Of a stretch of DNA of 64,000 nt, positions 58,001 through 64,000 are shown one piece after another. A model generated the notes under the pieces. The model saw nothing but the letters and a program-made list of their open reading frames with translations. It searched no databases and was not told the origin of the DNA. Source of the DNA: Pinus tabuliformis (taxonomy: Eukaryota > Streptophyta > Pinopsida > Pinales > Pinaceae); NCBI GenBank assembly GCA_031772625.1, contig CM062819.1:827483503-827547502 (forward strand), in the 5' to 3' direction. The position numbers and the translations under genes are program-made. How positions within the stretch are numbered: position 1 is the first letter of the stretch; the number at the start of each line of letters is the position of its first letter.

Positions 58001-58745
58001 AAGTTGAGCTGTATCTGAAGGGGAGCAGGCCCTGGTTCTCCAGCTTACCTAGGGCTATTAAAACTGGTTTATGATCTGAAGCAGTGGTGTGGATGATTTT
58101 TGATTTTATAGAGCTGTATTCTGCTGCTATACTTTCTTGAATTAATATCCTATCCAACCTTTCTTTGATATTACTTTTACCTACTCTTTTGTTGTTCCAG
58201 GTGTATTTCTCATTATTTGGGGGAATGTCAAGAAGGTTATGCTGCTCCATAATTTCTTCTAGAGAGTTCCTAGAGGGGTCCGTTTGATAATTTCCTCCAA
58301 TTTTTTTCTCAATACTTCTTACCAGATTTAAATCTCCTCCTAAAATCACTTTCCCTGCTTGATTTTCCTATAATATTTCCTTCAAAGAAGCCCAGCACTG
58401 TTCTTTATCCTTATAATGATTGGGGCATAGATGTTTATGACCTTGTACCTCTCCCTTGTACTGATTTTCTTGAGGTCCGTTATTATCCAATGCTAATTTG
58501 TTTTCTTTTGAATCAATTCCCATATTCCTTTTTTCCATATTGTGCATATGCCTCCGGATGCTCCTATTGCCTGCATGGCTTCCCCTTCATACTTTCTAAA
58601 CTTTTTTTTGAGATTTTCGGTGTCTTGATTGCCTGCCTTTGTCTCCTGGATCATTAGAATATCTGGGTTTTCATTTATTAATATATCTCTTGCTGCATTT
58701 TCCTTAATAGTTGACCCCATTCCTCTACAATTCTAGGAGACTATT
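55008..58745 (-). pseudogene. LINE ORF2: endonuclease and reverse transcriptase
   Basis: From right to left on the - strand. The endonuclease begins N-C-R-G-M-G-S (58730) with a TAG where the usual Trp stands before it. ILMIQETKAG follows near 58650, then MILGGDLNLV (58349), YTWNNKRVGKSNIKERLDRIL and TASDHKPVLIAL near 58080. RT contains YLALVPKEANPITFNRFKPISLCN (57260), GGFVPNRQIIDNVI, VKLDIANAFDRV, LKQGCPLSPFLYIIMAETL and FADDTLLLGGAS (near 56700). The cysteine-rich region continues through 56424-55388 (WGMMWLNMAGMVTLIKALLAAL, LADKRKKTYNIYSKS). It would nick DNA and prime reverse transcription on it. Stops at several joins (for example 58350-58490, 57322-57397) make it inactive. Confidence 0.88.
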
Positions 58746-58886
58746 ATCATTATTTACCTGCTTGGTGGTACACGGTGCCCTTCCCCTTGGGTTGACTTCT
58801 CTCATTGTTCCCTGTGCTCTTCCCTAGGAAAGTGTCCATAGGTTGTTGCGTTCCTAGAGCCATTTCTTTTGTTGCTACTTCATCCC

Positions 58887-60040
58887 TTAGTTCCTTGTTT
58901 GTCTTCCTTCCCACTTTTTATTTTTATTTTTAGTATTAGGGAGTGCTTCCTTTGCTTGCTTTCTGGTTAAGATTCTGTCTACTGAGGGGGGTAGAGAGAG
59001 GTGGGGATTTGAGATTCTAGGGGAGTGGGGAGAAGGGTTAGGGGAATGAGGAGTTCTAGATCTAGATCTAGATCTAGATTTGGAATAGGGAGATGGGGGA
59101 GCAGAGAAATCCAATGGATCGAATGGGTTTGCAGTTGCAAGGTCTGCATTCGGTGAGATAGGCTGGGCTTTTGTGGATGTTGAGGGCTACAAAGAATATT
59201 GGTTTGGTTGCTTGTTTGCAATTTTTTCCTCTTAACCTGTTCCCATTTATTTTCTAAATCCTATGTTTTTTCACTTTCATTTTTTTTTTTTTTGGTACAT
59301 CTATTTGCGAAATGACTGTATTCATGACATACCTTGCATTTGAAGGGAATCTGCTCGTAGTCCAGATGCTATATGTGCATCCACTGGTACACTTTGATTT
59401 TGATAGCTTCCGGGAGTCCTCTCCCTAGATCCATTCGACACATATTTGGGCGCATGCATGCATATTTTCCTTTGGCTCGCATTTACTTCCCCATTGCATT
59501 TCCTATGGCTCTAACTGAGTCATCTCCCCAGCAGTGGAGAGGGAGGTGTGGCAATCTAACCCAGACAGGTACAAAGCTTGGGACATCCATTTCTGGATCA
59601 AAGTCTGGGGTCCATCTGTTTAGATATAGCCCCCTCGTATCCATGAAATACGGACCATTCCTGAAAATCAAGTCTCGATCCTCCTTGGTCTCGAAGTGAA
59701 ATGTATAATATCCTCTGCCAAAAAACCTAATCGAGATCTTCCCATTTATTGAACTTGACCAATTTATTTCTACCCATTTTTGGGCAGTCCTTGGTGATGG
59801 TCACAGCCCCATGAACTGCCCTACTAATCCTCGTTCTGCCAGGGAAAGAGCTACTTTTCGTGGGAGGGATGGAGGAAGAGATATCTCTGGAATTTCTTCC
59901 ATTCTTTTAACAATATTTGAGACTGCTGGTCTGTTCTTAGCCAGTACCATTGCCGAAATGAGGGAGGAAAATGCTTTGGTTGTTTCTTCTGATTACTGAT
60001 GGTGGACTAAATGATGATCTTCGTTCTCTGGTGGATCCAT
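58887..60040 (-). pseudogene. LINE ORF1 with CCHC zinc knuckle
   Basis: ATG at 60040 gives MDPPENEDHHLVHHQ-stop, and the frame continues with FSSLISAMVLAKNRPAVSNIVKRM. The central part is GPYFMDTRGLYLNRWTPDFDP and VPVWVRLPHLPLHCWGDDSVRAIGNAMGKY (59671-59480), the usual plant LINE ORF1 region. It ends in a perfect CX2CX4HX4C knuckle, CKVCHEYSHFANRC, near 59300-59345, followed by a lysine run. The C-terminus (59114-58887) is Ser/Arg/Pro-rich with a repeated SRSRSRSR. It is probably an RNA-binding protein of the LINE particle. At least one early stop and other breaks are present. Confidence 0.8.
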
Positions 60041-60240
60041 TTTCTCGAGCCTCAGTAGCAGGAGGCCACTGATGGTAGCATCGAATTTCTTGCTATAGGG
60101 AGGTGCGCGATCTCTCTAGTCCAGAAGAAGTCGATCCTCAACAACTGGAGGCTGCTGAGGAGAAGCAGGCCTGTGTCTCTGAGAGCTGCAGCAACAGCTA
60201 GGGATGCGCGTGGGCGGCCTCAAGAGCTTTCATCTCCAAC

Positions 60241-62671
60241 ATTTTTTCAATAGATTTATGTATTTTTAGTGTCCCAAGGATAACACGATTTTCAACATTG
60301 ATAGACTGCTATAAATGGAGTTTTAGATTCAGAATTTTGGCAACAATCCAACAACTGCCATAATTTATAAACCAAGCCTTCAAAAACAAGGAATGAGATC
60401 CACTTCTGGGCAATAATTTGACTTGACTGCTAAGTTTATGAAGACATACATAACTCTACCCCTCTGGTTTTGAACCTATGACCTCTTAAGAGGAAACACA
60501 TAACGTTTAAACGCTTATTAATGCATTTTTCATGGATCAAAATCATCAGTTTTTTCTTAAAAGAGAGTTATTTTTAAAAGCTTCCCTCGGCGCCATCGCG
60601 CTTATTTTTACAAATAGTGTGATGGCATCGCACGAGCCTTTAGGCTCAAGCACGACCATCGCGGGTCCGATGATCATACCCGTGATGGTCGCTGATGCCC
60701 TAAATTTAAAAAAATCCTCCTTTATAGCATAAAAATCACCATTTAAAATGCATAAAAAAGTAATAAGATGCAAGAGAAAGGATGAGGCTCTTACCTGTCA
60801 TAGACGGTTCATGAAACAGTACCTTGGATCTCCCGCAGCAGCCACTGGAAAATCTAGAGAATTAGGCCACCAAAAGCACTTTCAGAGCTCAGTTTGGTAA
60901 AATGGTAAAAAATGAAATTACTTTTACCTATTTATAAGTTTTGAAAGTCATTTTGTCAATATTTTTCATAATATTTTAATATTTTCTTTCGATATTAGTG
61001 ATGGGTGTGTTTCTTATGCAGTTACAGGTGGCTTCAATGTGAACAATGATCATTATTGACCAATTCTAGGAGTTTTATTTTATCTCTTTTTCAAACTCAT
61101 TAAAAAAACGAAGAAGGAACCCCCCCTAGAGTCATCTTTTAGCTCTTTTCTGACTCTCGAAAACTAAAAAGATTGTCGATTAATTGTCGTTTTGAACTCG
61201 TTAAAGTAAATGAATAGACATCACCTTAGTATATGTTTACCCCTTTTTCGAGCTGGGATTGACTATTTACGAAAAAGGTACACCTTGGTCGACATGGTCA
61301 AGAGGTTCCCTCAGATATTGTTTTCTACCTTTTCAAGTTCGAGGTTAAATTACGAAAAGGGACTTGTTGGAGTTTTCTTTTCCTTTTATTTTTCAAACTC
61401 TTTAAATGTGAAAAAGATATAGAGCTATTCTTACATCGAGCTCATTAAAACTTTACAACAAAAGACTCATCACCATGATGAGATCGAGATTCTCCTTCCT
61501 AGGTCTTGTAAAACTCACTAGGATGGATTCATTCGAAGAATGAACTTACATGAAAAGCTTATGCTATCCCCTTCAAGCTTGTGATAAAAATAATTGGGGT
61601 ACTCTATAGAAATAGTGAGGAAAAATGAAGATGAGATATCCTTTGTATATGCAGCATGTCACTCTTCTACTCTCGTGTCAGGTTTGGGATATCCTCACTC
61701 AATCACTTGTACTCCTAGGTTTGGGTAATCCATTTTGCCTCTCATTTAACTATTCCACACTGTCATCATGACCTTTAGTCTTATGTCGAGTCAGATGCTG
61801 CCACACTCCAGAGTCGTGTCGCCAATATGTTCAAGAGAAGTCCAATATGCAGTTATTTGCCTATACATTGTTTGAGTCATTGCTACAGTGTTGAATATTA
61901 TTCCACTTTATTCCTTGTTTCATGTCAATGATGGGGGATTCATTATTGCCCTCCTTTGATGGGTCACTTCCTGTTGACTTCAACTCATTATCCAGGAAGA
62001 TGACTTAGGAACTCCCTTTCAGTACCTTAGAGCTAGCATGTCGTAATAGTCAATTCCTCACATCCGACGACAAGTCTTCGTTATTGGATTTCGATCAAGT
62101 GATTCCACGAGTGTTCGACCTCAACGCAATTATCACATTCATGGATTGTTCTGTTGTACCTTGGGAGACATTGTCATTATTGGTGGTTTCCTTTGTGCCT
62201 GTTAATAGTCCACATCATTGGCCAGTAATCAGGTGGTTTTCTAGCATGTTTGACTTCAACACGTTTATTTGCATGTTAGGATTCGTACATTGATCGGGTC
62301 GGGATGAGCGCAAGACCCTTAGTCTTGTCCGTTATGACTCAGGCTACATGGATTTATATGTCATTCATGATTGTACACATGTTTCTACTATACAGATGGT
62401 TGTGACCATATCATGACACTTTATATCTATGATGATCGTTGTTATCTAGATGGTCGTGCCCATACCATGGATCTTTTCATAGAGTCTTCATCATCCAGAT
62501 GGCTGCGTCCATGCCGTGGATTCATGTCTTGATCTCAGCTATGTATATGTATATGTAGATGCGTCCTTGGTTTTCAGGTCTCCTGATAGTGCGTGTCCTC
62601 ATCCTTGCCAAAAGCTCGTAAAGCTTCTCAACCATCACTCCTCGTTCTACCTTCATGCTTTAGGGAGCATC
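60241..62671 (+). other. 3' part of the gypsy element, non-coding, with older fragments
   Basis: No domain-bearing ORF. It contains a short hairpin at 60650-60692, a segment (61070-61210) similar to the leader of the element at the left window edge, and text-like repeats of GATCCAGATGG / CTAGATGG with ATACCATGGAT (about 62390-62525). The bases before the LTR read TTTAGGGAGCATC, a weak purine tract. Confidence 0.4.
60650..60692. repeat. Short hairpin
   Basis: CGACCATCGCGGGT and ACCCGTGATGGTCG pair with one mismatch around an 11-base loop. Confidence 0.75.
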
Positions 62672-63716
62672 TGTTACACAATATTTTGTCATGCCTCGTG
62701 CACTTCCCTGTGACATACCTTGAAGTGCCCAAAACATGACCATTATACAATATACTCATCCATGCATACAGCTCATATCCCTCCTTTAACTTTGCTCATA
62801 AAATATCTGGAGCTTTCCTTAAAGAAATAGCTCTTAAAACCCTAAAATGAAGGTCATCGCCCTTATGAAGCTCAAAACCATGATGATCACCTGTTGCACC
62901 ATGTTAGGCCAGCAATGGCATCACTCTGTTCCCTTGCATACCCTCGATGGTCTCAAGAAGGAAGTTTTGCCAAAGAGGATGAGAAGCTTCGTGATCTAGA
63001 AGCTTCTAGAGCGGCGAGCTGGAGGTGATTTCACATAGATGAGGTCGAATCCTCCTCATTTGACCTCTTGGTCTCATCCCTATGAGCTACCTCCTTAAGA
63101 TGTGGGCCTAATCCTATCTTTGGAGGAGTCCTAACTCCCTCTCCCAACCTATAAATTCCTCCTTTCCCATTCCCAAATGGTTGGTCTATGTCCATTTGCA
63201 CCCCTATGCCGAGCTTGTGCTTAGAGGCTATTCATTAGACTTGGAGAAGGAATGTTTGGAGAGTTTCTTGGCTTGGACTTGGATTACCACTCAAGGAGAT
63301 CCTTTCAAAATCAAGGCTATGGTTGTAATCTTCCCTTTATTCTTTAAATAATACACAATTGCTGGTTCATCTTCCCAAAATATATATGTTCATGTATGTA
63401 TTAGCTTGGCATTCCTTTATCAACTAAGTAGGTTATTATTGGATTTTCTATTGGTTTTGGCATGCTTTGTTGTCTCTTGATCACTTATGTAGGTACATAA
63501 GAGCTAAAAGAAGTAGGAAAAAGTATGTGACACAAGCGGTTCGAGGATCTCAACGAAGGAAATTAGAATAGCATTAGAGCAAGGTAGGTCATCTCCATCG
63601 TTCTACTTTTCAATTATAATCTAGGAAGATGTCTAGTTGATTGTCACTTCAGTTTCTAGACCCACTCATTGGGTTAGAGGGATCGTCTCTGTCCATAGAG
63701 AGGATTATTGTCAACA
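62672..63716 (+). repeat. Right LTR of the 17.6-kb gypsy element
   Basis: Direct repeat of 46112-47157 with the same ends. Confidence 0.88.
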
Positions 63717-63943
63717 ATGACATATAACAATATGTAACCAATCATATACTCATGATGATGCATTCCACAAACTCAACATCAAGTTTCTCATGACAAGCTT
63801 ATTACAACCTTGATTAATCATTATGCAATGCAACAAGCACATGGAATGCAAGTGTAAGAGACACATATGCAACTGACATGCATGCATGACCAACACATAC
63901 CACCCATACAGTCTGAGGGGTGAACCATCTTATGGTACCACTC
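63717..63943 (-). mobile_element. Internal region of the - strand LARD-like element, part 2, with primer-binding site
   Basis: Non-coding. Similar short strings (ACATATAACAA) occur on the far side of the inserted gypsy element at about 46089. Next to the LTR the - strand reads GAGTGGTACCATAAGATGG (about 63923-63943), which starts with TGG two or three bases after the LTR end and is a candidate primer-binding site. Confidence 0.45.
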
Positions 63944-64000
63944 TGAAACACCGTCCTCACACATCTACCCAAGTAAGCAACTGACCGGGGTAAACATGTG
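63944..64000 (-). repeat. End of the 5' LTR of the - strand LARD-like element (continues beyond the window)
   Basis: TGAAACACCGTCCTCACACATCTACC and the following bases align with 21164-21225 (the end of the other LTR). This makes the element span from here to 21164 with three insertions. Confidence 0.65.

Larger units (their letters stand above)
53602..60240 (-). mobile_element. L1-type LINE with RNase H domain, decayed but nearly full length
   Basis: On the - strand: GC-rich 5' UTR (about 60240-60041), ORF1 with a zinc knuckle, ORF2 with endonuclease, RT, a cysteine-rich region and RNase H, a repetitive 3' UTR, and a poly(A) seen as T12 at 53602-53613. This is the standard plant L1 layout. 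Stop codons and frameshifts break both ORFs. I found no certain target-site duplication. Confidence 0.88.
46112..63716 (+). mobile_element. Ty3/gypsy element with aRNH after integrase; inserted hairpin region and LINE
   Basis: Direct repeats 46112-47157 and 62672-63716 (about 1045 bp, ends TGTTACACA and GTCAACA) enclose a + strand pol (47.7-52.0 kb), an inverted gag fragment, a hairpin region and a complete LINE. I found no matching 5-bp duplication at the outer ends and no primer-binding site after the left LTR; the left interior is rearranged. Active-site changes in protease, RT and integrase show this copy is dead. Confidence 0.85.

Noticed and set aside
46112..63716. Target-site duplication for the 17.6-kb element
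   Set aside because: Flanking bases GAGAA and ATGAC do not match. Similar CATATAACAA strings on both sides look like host repeat rather than a duplication.

Overview
This is a piece of a large, repeat-rich plant nuclear genome, most likely a seed plant; I cannot name the species. I see no intact host gene. The only host-gene sequence is a decayed S-adenosylmethionine synthetase (SAMS) copy near 4.45-5.15 kb, which a Ty1/copia element has split. Nearly everything else is retrotransposons of several classes inserted into one another. Most carry stop codons and frameshifts.

Layout. 1-~3.8 kb: the 5' part of a Ty3/gypsy element on the - strand (gag with two zinc knuckles, leader, primer-binding site, part of an LTR), cut by the window edge. 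4.27-4.45 kb: a tRNA-derived SINE-like segment. 4.45-11.0 kb: SAMS pseudogene interrupted by a complete copia element (5150-10988, target-site duplication CTTAA). 12.08-20.3 kb: a long LTR element with no recognisable coding capacity (+ strand). 21164-44052 together with 44.05-46.11 and 63.72-64.0 kb: a related non-coding LTR element on the - strand, used as a landing pad by three others. These are (i) a 15.7-kb aRNH-bearing Ty3/gypsy element with 4.4-kb LTRs (21643-37378, duplication CTAGC); (ii) a 5-kb gag-only element with a single LTR (38560-43552, duplication CAGAG); (iii) a second aRNH-bearing Ty3/gypsy element with 1.05-kb LTRs (46112-63716). The third contains a large hairpin, a degraded repeat ORF and an L1-type LINE (about 53.6-60.2 kb, - strand).

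How the parts relate. The 15.7-kb element and the gag-only element share their LTR ends, about 95 bp in front of the 3' LTR, and a related Gag, so they look like an autonomous/non-autonomous pair. The 4.4-kb LTR itself contains a reading frame of about 500 codons, kept at the same length in both LTR copies. The shorter LTR of the gag-only element retains only the tail of that frame. The gag-only element lacks a 5' LTR, yet it is flanked by perfect 5-bp duplications and bounded by a perfect 16-bp inverted copy of its own U5 end, which points to an aberrant cDNA that was still integrated.

Three unrelated elements each carry an extra RNase H domain of the type usually called archaeal-like (aRNH), at three different places: before RT, after integrase, and at the C-terminus of LINE ORF2. 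In both gypsy elements the original RNase H has lost catalytic residues. Domain names rest on motifs I can read in the translation; ages, mobility and transcription are inference.
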